From contig CM055093.1 in NCBI GenBank assembly GCA_029204225.1, positions 30,951,777 through 31,015,776 on the forward strand: DNA of 64,000 bases, in the 5' to 3' direction. This DNA is from Diphasiastrum complanatum (lineage: Eukaryota > Streptophyta > Lycopodiopsida > Lycopodiales > Lycopodiaceae). The translations under genes were made by a program, and so were the position numbers. Each line of letters opens with the position of its first letter. The stretch's first letter is position 1. This document shows, one piece after another, positions 31,487 through 43,700 of this stretch. The notes beneath the pieces were generated by a model that saw only the letters and a program-made list of their open reading frames with translations, ran no database searches and was not told the DNA's origin.

Positions 31487-31867
31487 CTATGGCTCTCCTC
31501 GGAATAATTGGAGCTCTAGAATTTTGCTCCTCCTCTTGATCAAGCTCTTCTTATGCACATCCAAGTGGATCAACTCGAAAGGATGTGATGTCTTTGTGGT
31601 GAAACTTGAAAAAGGTAACTTGTGTGCCTTAGCCAAGGCACAAGCTTTACATACTCTTTCCTCATTTGCCAAAGATCTTGAAAGGCCGATAGCAAACTCC
31701 TCCTTGCACATGGCTTCCATACACTTGGTGTTGATGTGAACAAGTTTCTTGTGCCACAAATCAAATGTGGTCATTTTGCTCTCCTCAGCTATCATCACAA
31801 ATTGGTTAGGATCAACAAAGGCATCAACAACCTTAAACAACTCCCAGAAAATCCAAAACATAAGCAC
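31487..31867 (-). pseudogene. copia integrase N-terminal fragment
   Basis: The 126-codon minus-strand ORF encodes MTTFDLWHKKLVHINTKCME, then CKACALAKAHKLPF and SHPFELIHLDVH, which is the GAG-pre-integrase zinc region. It is clearly related to the same region of the recent copia (TFTLWHKRLGHVN, CEACALSKAHKKVF, SHPLELIHSDVH). Integrase core and everything downstream are missing. Confidence 0.85.
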
Positions 31868-31869
31868 TC

Positions 31870-33750
31870 ATAGATGCCATCTTCTACAATAAGGAGATAG
31901 ATTCAATAAAACAAGATAGATTGTACAAGATTTGATCAAGACCAACTATCTCTCTCTCTTAGGAAACTGATAAGAATCACACTTTGATTTCTCAAGAATA
32001 TCTATGATGATCTTCAACTTGATCAATCGTCTAGATCCAAACCTAGCTCAAATTACTCATAAATTCGATCAAAGCTAGTCTCCTCCTTGATCCAAACTTT
32101 AGAAAAAGGATGAATCAACCTATACTGAACCAAAAGCACTTTAAAGCACAAAAATCCCTTGGCATTTAACTCCACATTAGGCACATAGATTTGATTCAAA
32201 ACTTCAAGATGAGAGATTAGAGCACCCATATCTGAAGTCCATAGAAGTTTGGTGCAAGAGGGAGCTCAATTTTGGAGTGTCAAAACCGTTGATGGCAAAT
32301 AGTAGGTTTGATGATATAAGTCTCACAATTTATTCATCTTATCCACTCGATTTTTCACAATGCTAGAGACTTTGATGGTTCTACTTTATTTGCATCTATG
32401 GTAGAAAAACTGATGATCGACATTTTTTATGAGTTCAATGTTTCTATGAAGAGTCAATTTCATGATTGTGGTGAGCTAACGTTTGTTCATTCCTTTGTTA
32501 GTATCAATATGTTGCATATTGAAAATGAGTACTTCCAAAGGTTTAGATCTAAAAATCTTGTGATGAGCACAAGTCATGATGTCCTTATGAAAGATGATGA
32601 GGTTGACCTGGAAGTGCTTCATCAACACCAAGACAAGACTGGCAACATCAAACAAGGAGGAGCTTCTTGTTCAAAGCAAGAGTGACATATTTTTGTAGCC
32701 TTTTGAAGACATAAGTAAGCCTAGTTAATGAGCAGCAAGGGATTGTATCTATATCCTATCTTACTCATCTCATCTCATGTTTTAGAGTATTCATGTCATT
32801 GATTTTAAATTGACATTTTTTGTATGAGGTTATGTTCGTTGTTTTCATCCTTTTTGAGGATGAAATAGTGCTCATTGTTGATATAAAGGCTTGAAAGTGA
32901 TCTTGAACAATCTTGAAATGCTCAATATATTGTTGGTTATCAAAGTTCAAACATGTAGGATACCATTGCTAACAATTTGGCAATTTGTTGACTTTTTAGA
33001 GTCGAGATTGTTTTGCAATACTTATGGAGATCAACCTTCAAGTCTCATAAAAGGAGTTGAGACGGATTCATTTTGGCAAGATGCAAAAGGAGTGGAGATC
33101 TCCACTGGCAAGTTGATAATTGGGACTCATACATGTTGCATGGTGTTGCATTCACTCAAACTGAGATGCAATATGGTGACACCAAGCAATATGGTGAAAC
33201 CAAGCGCTCACTCATATGAATGATTTCACAAGTGTTTGTTTCTATTTTAAAGAGAAACCAGAGAGGAAAACATGGTGGCAATCACATATTCACTTTACAT
33301 ATTGATGCTTTAAGCATTTCATGATGTAAAATTGGCATAAGTAGTGATGAAACATTCAATTTGGACATCATCTACTATGACAATTACGCTTCTGAGAGAG
33401 AACAAAGTTTAGCCAATCAGAGTGATTGATTTGGAAACTTCCCAAGAAGTGATGGCATAGATGAAGGAGCCTTGATTTAAGACATGATTAGGGTAGGATT
33501 AGGGTTATAGTAGGAGTAGCTAAAGCCTAACGTCATATCCAGATTCATGATGATATATTTTGGAATAAAACCACGTACATACTGATGAAAAAAATCAGGC
33601 ATTTTGAGTTGCAGCTTCTTTTACACATTGTCTTGTTGAGCTTATAAGCTTGTAATTAAAGCATCATTTGATCTATTGAGAGATACTCCACAGAAGCAGG
33701 TGCTGCTTGGTAGAATTCTGCCGTTCTTTAGTCTATTCTTTAGTCTAGGC
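31870..33750. other. Mostly gene-free; one unassigned ORF at 32398-32685 (+)
   Basis: The 95-codon + ORF (EKLMIDIFYEFNVSMKSQF and an acidic tail) has no domain I recognise. Its frame is partly open upstream (FDGSTLFASM). It could be part of a decayed element. The remainder shows no exon or element end. Confidence 0.35.
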
Positions 33751-35260
33751 CTACTGGAGTTAAGCAGATATAAATATTACAGATGTTGCAAACTGCCATA
33801 CACAACACCAAAATAAAAATTTAAAATACCAGGAGGAAATTATATGCAGCGGAAAGTTCAAGCTACTTTCATGCATAAAAGTCAAGCTTAGCATTTTCAT
33901 ACATAGAATCTGCAAGGTCTTTGTAGTGAGGCAAGAATCAACAAAATCTTTCGTTATGTCCATGCTACAGCAGCTATATATTATTTGAAGAACCTCTTCC
34001 TAACTCGACCTTGAATCAGCAATGGCATAATTTCAATATGGTTGTTTTGTCCACTACATGGAAGGCCAGAATAAATATTTCTCTCAAAACGAATCGTTCT
34101 TTGATGCTGTGGCAATATTGGCAACAACTAGATAGAAATTTGATTCCGAACAGACGACCACTATTGCTCCAGGCAGGAGAACTATTAGCAGCAGTCGAGA
34201 CAAGAAAAGACAATACACTCTTTGCTATAGCAGTAGCAGTCCTCAAAGTATTTACTCAGTTAAGTACTCCAAAAAGCTTATCTTTGACCTTACAAGGAAT
34301 TCACCCTTGAAGCTAGAGCATACTTAGATATAATAGTGGTACTGTTCTAAAGTAACTTATTTTTTGATATAAGTTTGATAATTGTGAACCACAAACGCTA
34401 TAGGTACTTCTAGATTTTCTGTGAATGATTCGTAAGTCTTTAACACGAATTTCAATGAACACAGCAAGCACCAAGTTAATATGCACCTTCACAAGGGTTT
34501 ACATTACTACATGCTTGAAAATAACAATCACACAATAAAGGGGGAGATTGACATTTAAGTTTGGATTTGAGATAGCATAAAGACAACAACATTTGAAATG
34601 TCCAACATACTAGAAAATTTATTGGACTATTACCTTTGTAGATAGGATATATAGATAAATCAATGTTATGTCTACTATAATGCCTGGCATAACAAAGGAA
34701 ATGCGCAATCTTCAACTGAACCACATTGCCTTGAACCACCGACTTCATCATGGATAGCATGCCAAATGCTGTGCGCATGTGCGTGTGTGTGTTCGTGTTC
34801 TATAACTAGTTCGTTATTCAGCAAATTGAATTCAGAACATAGTGAATAAGGAACAAAAGAAAAACAAAACCACTCAAAAAGGATGAACTCTTCAAAAGTG
34901 AAGAGGCATCTGTAAATTTCAAAAATTCAAACTGATGCTGTTACAATGTATTTTGATGCTGCTATCATGCAAGCAGATTCGGACAGTTCTGGCTAAGAGC
35001 ATACATTTCCCATACTTGACACATGTTGTTTTCAGTAATTAACCAGCATTCCAGAATCATAAGTTGAAACACCCATCTTATGGGGAGCTAGATCGTATGA
35101 TTTAAGTTTTGTAGATCAAAAAATGAAGGCTGATTTTATCTTGAGCTACAGGCTGGTAAATATCACACATAAGGTGATGGACTTTCCCTTCAGATAAAAC
35201 AGTAATAGTAGTGCCCACAGTTCATTTTCTTTTTGCACTCATTGGAGAGGTGAGACGCAG

Positions 35261-35263
<3 letters not shown>
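33751..35263. other. Gene-free stretch downstream of the MIP2 homologue
   Basis: No domain-bearing ORF. The part nearest 35264 should contain the 3' UTR and polyadenylation region of the minus-strand gene. Confidence 0.5.

Positions 35264-35330
<67 letters not shown>
35264..35330. repeat. (GA)n tract directly after the MIP2 stop codon
   Basis: About 33 GA units on the + strand, hence (TC)n in the transcript. It begins four bases after the TGA at 35337-35335, at the start of the 3' UTR. Confidence 0.95.
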
Positions 35331-35332
<2 letters not shown>

Positions 35333-35334
35333 CT

Positions 35335-37725
35335 TCAATCCATATCATTTGAAAGAATCCTTAAAGCTGAGTTCAAAAGTTTAGGCAACAGGCTTGTGAG
35401 CCTCTGCATTGTTTGAGGAAGGGCAAAAGAATCTTTATACAGCACACAAATAGGTGCATTACTCTTTCGTCTTTCATCCTCCAGTAGCACTTGCACCTCT
35501 AGGTACTTCTTCAAAGCAATAGGTACCGTATTCCATGTTGCCAAAGCAGGATGCACCCTTACATATTGTAGCACTAATGTCCCAGCTAAGCCATAATGCT
35601 TAGCTTGGGTCAGCTCTGCAACAAAAAATGGCAAGGTTATGATGGCAAGTTCCTTTTCACAAAATACACCTGAACTTTCTGCCACATTATCGACTGCAAG
35701 CCTGGCTTCATAGTCTTGCTCAAAATATTGTGTAAGAGAAGCCAAAACCATACACAAGCCGGCAAAGATTTTAATATACTCCATATCACCAGCTAAGGAT
35801 GGAAGGCGTCTAGATGCAAGGATTAAAATAAGCAGCATAACATCATTTGTGGATGCGTCTCCACGTATTTGTTGGCCATATTTTGTTCCAGCACTCTCTC
35901 CTTGATGAGAAAGGCTGGGCTGTTGGTGATCCAGATGCTTCTTGACCAGATCAAGGCCTAGATTTTGTGATGTGGCATAGGGAAAAAGAAGGGCAATCTT
36001 AAGAGCTGATATAGGATCGTCCTCCCCTATGCTGGTAACCAGACTCTTCAATTCATCCTCTGTGAGAACAACATAGGATGTCACCAATGTCAAATCCAAT
36101 GCTTCCATGGCCTCTTTCAAACCTCCTAGTTGGACAATCTTGTGCAAAGCCAAGCTCCAGCATTGATGTAGTCTGTGCAGGATGATTTTTCCATCGGCTT
36201 TAGTCAAATATTCTTCTTGTGTCTCTTCTAACTCTTCCCATCCCTCACCCCACTCTTCAACCCCTCCCCAGGAATCTTCCTCTTTATCAGCAGTTTGTAA
36301 GTTCCCATCTGAACAATTTTGATGAGCTGTAATGATGCGGTCCCATTCTTTAAGAATTGAAAGTAATGCTACGGCATGTGCAATAGAGGACGTACTTATA
36401 ACTAGACTTTCAAAAAATATTACTAGCTCTTCCAAGTTTGCAAAATATTCTGCTTTAACCTCTTTCCCGGGCCAATATTTAGACATTATGTGATTAGTTT
36501 TCATGGCAGTCAAAGTACATCTGGATTTGTAAACATCGACTCGTACTTGTTCGTTTTCTTCTATCATACAAACCTGCCCTGAAATCTGCATTATTGGTTT
36601 GGTTTTCTGCAATGTGCTACCCCAACCATCCCAGAGAATTGGTTGATCTACAGAGCTATAACTTAATGACTGAACGTCTTCCAACATCCCCATAGTGATA
36701 TCGAGCAGTTCCAAGATTCTCACTCTTGTTTCAAAAGGAGCCTTAGACTCTTCCGCATAGTTGCATAGTTGCTTCCAAACACCGTGTCGAACTGTCTGCA
36801 AAAGATCAAAATGAGAATGTTTCTCATTAAGCTGCATACTGGCAATCTCCCCACTGTATTCACTACCACGGGAGCTAAGTGAAGTTAAAACGCCCAAAAG
36901 AGGATTAATTTTCACTTCGAAGTCGGCTGAAAGGAACGTCATTTCTTCCAGGACTGCCTTGACTAGATCTTTGTAAAGAAATTGAATGTAAAGCTGCTTC
37001 AAATTATTGGAGGTAGTTGGTTTTCCATCATTTGATCGAGACAAAAGATCTTCTTGCATAACAGAGAGTCTCAGATTGATAGAGTCAGATAAATAGCTGG
37101 TACTGTCTATTGACAAGTCTTTAGAGCTTGCACTGTCCTCGCTAAGAACCACGACATTGGCTCCATTCTCAATGAAAAAGTTTACCGTAACCAGAAGAGA
37201 TTTCAGCGAGCAACCACAGGAGGCCATTACTTTCAGAATGCTATGTGATGCTGATGCAGTCTGGGAGAAAAACTCTGTTTCTGCAGTTTTTGTTAGCACA
37301 GTCCAGCATTGTTTCCAGGTCAGATTCTTTTCCATCAGTAGCCTTTGAAAGGCCATGCAGCAGATTGCAGTCTCACGGACATTTCTTTCTATGAGCATGC
37401 GGTGTTTCTGCTGCTCAGATATATTTTGTCCTTGGTTCAAATATTTCAGTACATCAGTAAATGCTTGTATCCAAATCAGTAATAGAGATGACATGGTAGA
37501 CAATTTGCATTCTTCATTCACAACCGGGTCCAAATTGCTAGGAGCTTCAACATATTCAACATTACCCATGTCACTTGATAACATGCTTGCTTGTAAGAAG
37601 GTATGCAGGAAATTCTCCAGATCAAATGGCGACCGGTCATGAAAGTAATCGTGACAGATTCTGTACTTCTCTTTCAAGGACTCTAAGGTTTGCTTACTTT
37701 GGTTTCCAAATGAATGCAAAAGCAC
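35335..37725 (-). CDS. MIP2: MIP2 terminal exon
   Basis: Acceptor TTTCTGCAG at 37726; 796 codons to a TGA at 35337-35335. It is almost entirely helical repeat, with an acidic insert EEWGEGWEELEETQEEYLTK and a C terminus ending SALRILSNDMD. Two antisense ORFs here have no domains. Confidence 0.95.
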   Translation of the reverse strand: MLLHSFGNQSKQTLESLKEKYRICHDYFHDRSPFDLENFLHTFLQASMLSSDMGNVEYVEAPSNLDPVVNEECKLSTMSSLLLIWIQAFTDVLKYLNQGQNISEQQKHRMLIERNVRETAICCMAFQRLLMEKNLTWKQCWTVLTKTAETEFFSQTASASHSILKVMASCGCSLKSLLVTVNFFIENGANVVVLSEDSASSKDLSIDSTSYLSDSINLRLSVMQEDLLSRSNDGKPTTSNNLKQLYIQFLYKDLVKAVLEEMTFLSADFEVKINPLLGVLTSLSSRGSEYSGEIASMQLNEKHSHFDLLQTVRHGVWKQLCNYAEESKAPFETRVRILELLDITMGMLEDVQSLSYSSVDQPILWDGWGSTLQKTKPIMQISGQVCMIEENEQVRVDVYKSRCTLTAMKTNHIMSKYWPGKEVKAEYFANLEELVIFFESLVISTSSIAHAVALLSILKEWDRIITAHQNCSDGNLQTADKEEDSWGGVEEWGEGWEELEETQEEYLTKADGKIILHRLHQCWSLALHKIVQLGGLKEAMEALDLTLVTSYVVLTEDELKSLVTSIGEDDPISALKIALLFPYATSQNLGLDLVKKHLDHQQPSLSHQGESAGTKYGQQIRGDASTNDVMLLILILASRRLPSLAGDMEYIKIFAGLCMVLASLTQYFEQDYEARLAVDNVAESSGVFCEKELAIITLPFFVAELTQAKHYGLAGTLVLQYVRVHPALATWNTVPIALKKYLEVQVLLEDERRKSNAPICVLYKDSFALPQTMQRLTSLLPKLLNSALRILSNDMD

Positions 37726-40700
37726 CTGCAGAAAGTAATCGATTGAAAACTTTATCAGCTGAATTCAATTCACCTAACATCAAGCTTATTTAACAGTCAC
37801 CAACAACCCAGATATATAATGGTAGATGCAATTTAGGTCATCCTAAACTGACATGTGTGGCACGTTGATTTTCATAAAATTCTATAAAAAAGATGAACAT
37901 ATCTGAGGCATTTATAAACAAGCTCATGATATAAGTTCAGAATGGTCCAAATGGCTGTCAGAGAAGTATACAAATGCTGGATATCTGTAGTTTTGACTAC
38001 ACAGCACAGATGGCCTACATATCAAGGTTTTCAAGGCTGTTCATCGGCAGGTCTTTTGTGTAGCAATCTGACTTCAAAGCGTTGAATTGCAAACAATGCA
38101 TTTCCTTCTACGTTGAAAGTTCAGATAAGACTTTTTGTGCATCAGAACATTGCCTACTTGGAGACCATAGTTCCTAGGAACAGAATGGAACCATTCCTTA
38201 GGTACATTTCTTTTTCTTTAATTTTTGTTACGCCCCCGCTGAAACCCTATTATAGCCCGACTTTACAAAGGCTGAAAACCCATTCATACAAATGATTCAA
38301 AAATAGTTTTTGAGGTTCCTGAAAAAGGTTTCGTGCTTAAAAAAGGGTTTATGTTTTTGTTTTTCCTGTTCCTAAGTTCTTCAGTTCCTAGGTTCATGCG
38401 TAAAAAAAGGCTTTCCGTTCTTATTCTTGTTCCTAAGTTCCTAAGGGGTGAAAACCCGTTCATTAAAGTGAGTAGAAAAAAGGTTTTGAGGTCCCTAGAA
38501 AAGGGTTTTGTGTGTAGAAAAAGGGTCTATGTTCCTGTTCCTATGTTTCTAAGTTCTTAAGTTCCTAAGTTCATACGTAAGTTCCTGTTCCTAAGTTCAT
38601 AAGTTCCTTAGGTATCTTGTCCCCCTCCAAAAAAAAAAATTACAATTTTTTGACCAATATCATTACTAATAGAAACTTGAAAAAGTTTACTAGGAGCTTT
38701 TTATAAACTAGCAGAACTTTGGAACGATGTATTCAGATAACGGAAGAAGGATTTGTACTCAGATAACGGAAGAAAATGGTTATTTTGTATAATCAAGCAT
38801 ACATCCAACAGACTTTTAAATTTACAGCCTATCCTATTTTAAAAGGTGCTTATCAGTTAAAAATTCATAAGAAGATGATAATTCAGGAATCCTAGTAATC
38901 AGTACATCTTACACATGCTATTGATCTTCATATAATCTGCAAAATAGGTTATCTTCAAATTTTCAAGGAAGCACCCATGTCCAAGGCACAATTCCATACC
39001 CATTCCTAAGGAAAAACCTAACAGGTATCTATGCTGAACACTACCAGGAGTCAAAACATCGACTATGGAACTACTTTAAGAATAGAAGATTGGAAAAAAG
39101 TACCTGCCATTTGTCTACTCTATATGCCTCAGCAAGTGCTAGAGTCCTTATAAGCTGATCAGGCTCTTCAGGCTTGACGGATTCTACCAGCAGATAAACC
39201 ATGTCTTTGATATAGTCTTCATCACCAGAAATAAATCTTCCGATTTCCACTCCAGGAATCATCTGTTCAAGTATTCTCATTTGCTCCATTAACTGTAGCT
39301 TGCTCTCATATGTTAGCCTCCAAGTTGTCCAGAAATCTATCTCCATCTCCATTTCTTCTTTCGAAGATTCTGAAAAAGCAAATAATAGAAAATTTAGTGA
39401 ATAATGTAGAGCGTACCTCAGTTTTTGCGCAAGATAGCTCTTTTGTATCTATATAGTTAAGGCCACATTTCAGCACTGTGAACTCTTGATTGATATTAGA
39501 TACTTGAGCTTTCTACTATGAGAAAAAGTGCAGGAGGAGACATTAAACAGGTACTTTTTTACTTTTTGCTCGTCTTGATGATTATGCAGATTTATATCGT
39601 TTTCCCTTTTATGTTCGAGTCTACACATTCATTGATATTAATACTACCTACAAGCCTTTCAGCTAGAAAATCACAGTCTTGAGTTTACAAAATAGCCTAC
39701 CCTTTCTCAAAAAAAAATTCCATTTCAATTATTGTTACGAGGTTCAACAGAGACTATTGTGCTTATACACTTCCCTGAATCCTAACAATCAGCATGATCA
39801 TCTGAGCAGCACATACACTTTGCTGAAAAAGGTTGTCTTTCTGCACTGATAAGGCTTTTAAGTCCTAGTGCATACAAAAAATTTTGCTGCCTTAAAAGTC
39901 AGTTCATTTCAGGTATTGTTTAAGGCCCATTGAATACGATCAATTCTTGCAAAAGATGATGTTTCCCAAACTTTCCTAGTAGTCGTTATACTCCAGATGT
40001 GTGAAGCATATGTGACCAGTTGTTGCTTTTAGATGCACAATCTTACGATTACAGGCCAGATATTATGAACAGGGACATCTATATACATCACGGTTCGCCC
40101 CTTGTTATTTTATCTGCTATTTGAATTATATAGTTGAGCAATTGGGCCTGTCATTGATCGTTTGAGATTTATTGAGACAATCAGGACATTAGTGGTTATA
40201 CAAGATTTGTTAGGACCCTATTGTAGATGGACACCCTAATCCTACAGTGGGCTACAGGTTGGTTATGAGACCTCATCATAAATGCTTGATTGAATGCACA
40301 GTAGCTCTTAGCTTAGATCAACTTACATTAGCTTAGCATCAATTTTAGCTTGAAGGTTGAATATTTGAAAAGATAACGACTTGACAGCCATATACAGTTC
40401 TTGAACTTCTAGGAGTCCAACAAGACCCAAAGATGAACAAACCATCTATCTATGATGAGAATCAATGCTCAAAGTAAGACAGCTTTCCACAAACAATACT
40501 TGAAAGGTTAACAATGTCCCAATTGAGAAAGATTACAAAACAAGGACAATTTTGCAGAGGGGCAGGGAAAGTAGCAATCTTAGCAGATGAAATGCCGTGC
40601 TATTACTGGAGTCTGGAAATATTGAACAGTCGGGAAACTAAGACCACACAAAACAACACAATGAGCTAACTACAACCCCTACAAACAAAAACCACATCAG

Positions 40701-43700
40701 GTTTCTCATAGTGGGGAAACTGTCCATACATAATCTTCACCTGGTACAGAAAACTTTCGTCCTCTCAAGGTATTGTACAGGAATTGTCTTCTTTTCTCAG
40801 GCCTTAACTCGGATGCTATTTTGTACAAGGTGCTGTAAGCTATTGCAACCTTTATACCTTCCTTGGCCTCACGAAAGTCTTTTCGTTCTTTGAAAGCTTG
40901 CTCCAAAGTATGAGCTCCAATTCTAGCATCTACAAGATTCAAGAAATAACCACATCCAAGAAAGTCATCCTGGCTGGTAGTTGGCTTTTCCAACAATTTC
41001 TGGGCAAGAATCAAAACAAGGTCATCACTTGACGCAATGTCATGGCTAGCTAACCCATACAAGATAACAGCCGCAGCTTGGGCATCTGAGATGCTACATT
41101 CTTTTGTAAGACCTGAATCCCTCAGAACCAAGTAGCAAGCTTTGCCTTCTCCACGGCTATCCGCGCATAGTTGCCCCTCTTTGCCCTTTAAGACCAGTTC
41201 TACCAACCAGGGTAACTGCAAACATATGAATCCTAAAAAGTTTTTTGTTTGTCTGCTAAAAAGTCTCCAATTCTGCTCATTTAAATTGGACTCTCTTCTG
41301 GTAACAGTAAGAAAAGAATCCTTTGCTGGTTGCCACATTTGCTTATTCTTCTCACAGTCATGTAAGCTCCTATCTGACTTGAGGTATTCCAGTCTGGTGA
41401 CTGCCTCACTCGTTGAAATAGCATCTATAAAAGACTCATGATCCTCGAGACTGGGAACAGGTTTACATACCATCAAACCAAGCTGTTTGCATTGACTTAT
41501 CAAATCAATTTCTTTCCAAGCAGTAAGAAGCTCTCCAACTGAATCTTCATCACAGTGTTCAAGTGCAAACCCTAAAAGTTCTTTCCTGGATTTCAAATCT
41601 AAATGCTCGGAACTTGGACCTCTTCCAATAGCAGCACAGAGGTCCCAAATAGGCCCATAGGCTTTCTTAAGTAACCCAAGGCATAGGCCTGTGGCTATTT
41701 CAAAATTGCCAGCTGCTGCTGCTTCTCGTGCAATGGCCGCTTCCACAACTGCCAAATCATCCTGGGAAGTCAAGCCCAGGAGTCTTGCTACTTCCTTAAT
41801 TTCTTCCACCCGCAAAAAGGAACTGCTCTGAGTAGATATGGCCATCTTAACAACTTCCATTGGATCATTCACTTGCCGAAAAAACTGAAGTGGTAATAAA
41901 GTTACTCCTAGGTCAGGCAGCCGGACCGTAATAACCTCAATAAGGTTAGCCTCTGAAGTCAATAAGTTGCTCTCAGGAAGAAGGTCTAGGCATTCTCTTG
42001 CCTTTTCTATCTGTAAAAACAAAATAATTAACACTCTTGCAATTCAAATGTAATTGTTTGTCACAAAAATTTGAAGTCAAAAAGCACAATACATCTATTC
42101 GCATGAATACATTAGAGAAAGTCTTGTCAAGACAAGTATTACAGACACAATTTTTGATACTTATTTCTAAAAAGCTACCATGGACTAATGAGTCCCAAGT
42201 TCTCCCTGCAGATAGGCCTTATTTTCATATTGAAAAATAAATAGTCAGAAAGCCAAATCACTAAGTTGCAGATAGCAAGCATCACATACATCAGGCGAGT
42301 CTAAGCTTGATGCCGAGTAGAAAAAGTCATGAGCAGCTTGAATCACAAGTTTTTCAGCTTTATCTTTTGCGAGTACATCTGATCCTGTGCCTTTGAGATA
42401 GCTCCTTGCCAACGAAAACTTTTCTGCTTTTAACAGTCCACGACATAGTTCTGACAGTAGATATTCCTTATGAAGAAATGGAAATGCCTTTTTGTGAAGA
42501 ATTTGCAGGTCATGCCACAAATTTGCCCAATCATTCTCAGACCTTACTGGTATTTTCCTACTAAATTTAGAAATAAGAAGACGAAGCAGCTGTTTTGTGT
42601 TACCTACTTCTTGCTGAGAAGATAAAAAATAATTTATTGGTCTTGGTACCTGAAACTCACAAAAAGGATTAAAGGTCATAAGTTTCTGAACATCAACTTT
42701 TCCTCCTTATGTGCACTCTATAAATGCAAAACATCTTTAGCACGAGCATGCTTTGGTGGATGCTTAAAAGCAAAAGAATTCTTAAAAGATCAACTAGACC
42801 AAAGAATATCTTCAGAACTTCATCTTATATCAAAGAGAATCAGTTACAGGTTCAAGGTCCTGTGTAACCTCTTTCTCCTATACCCCTTCAGTCTTGATTC
42901 CATCTTCCACACAGTTCTCTAGTTGATGCATTGGATAAAAACTAGGAGCTTTGATTATAAATCTATGATAATCACGAAAACAGACTGTTGAGTGATATTC
43001 AAATAGTAATTATGATCTCATAATCTGAAGAAAAGAAAGGTGCCCTAGAGGAACCCTTTTAAAGGTCAGTTGAGGTATGTTGCGTAATGTTTCTAGAGCT
43101 CATCCTAGAGACTAGGAACATTAAGCATTAGATTAACTTTTGGAAAAATGTAAATGGAGATGACTAAAACGTATTGCAACACAGCCAACACTTATAGCCT
43201 TACAAGCAGCCAGCCCCAAAGCCATTTTTTTCATAATTATCAGAAGAGAAACCAAAGGTCTAAAAGAATAGGCTACCCGATAAAAGGAAAGAAGCTGTCC
43301 AGCTTCAACATGCCCGTCAGTCTGTTTCACTCTTTTATCAACCATTTCAGGAATTAAAACAACCTGTGAATCAAACTTCAGACTTGGAGCTGCCATCTCT
43401 TGCTTCTCCTCAGCAGCCAGTGATGCAGTCGCAGATAATTTGGAGGCGGCCTTTTGGCTACTTGGTCTCCTGAAAGCTTTCACCAACCCCTTCCTGAATC
43501 CCATTTCATTATTTGTATCTTCGTGCATTGGAACCAATGTAGACTCTCGTCGACGCCTGCTAGGTAATCTAGACAAAATTCTTTCCATCAATGACCACTC
43601 ATTTGTCTGAGTGCACAAATATATGCAATCTATACTGGTTTCAATAATCTCAACTTCATCCCTAAACAACCAGTTCCTTCCCTCTACTCTGCAGGCTTCC

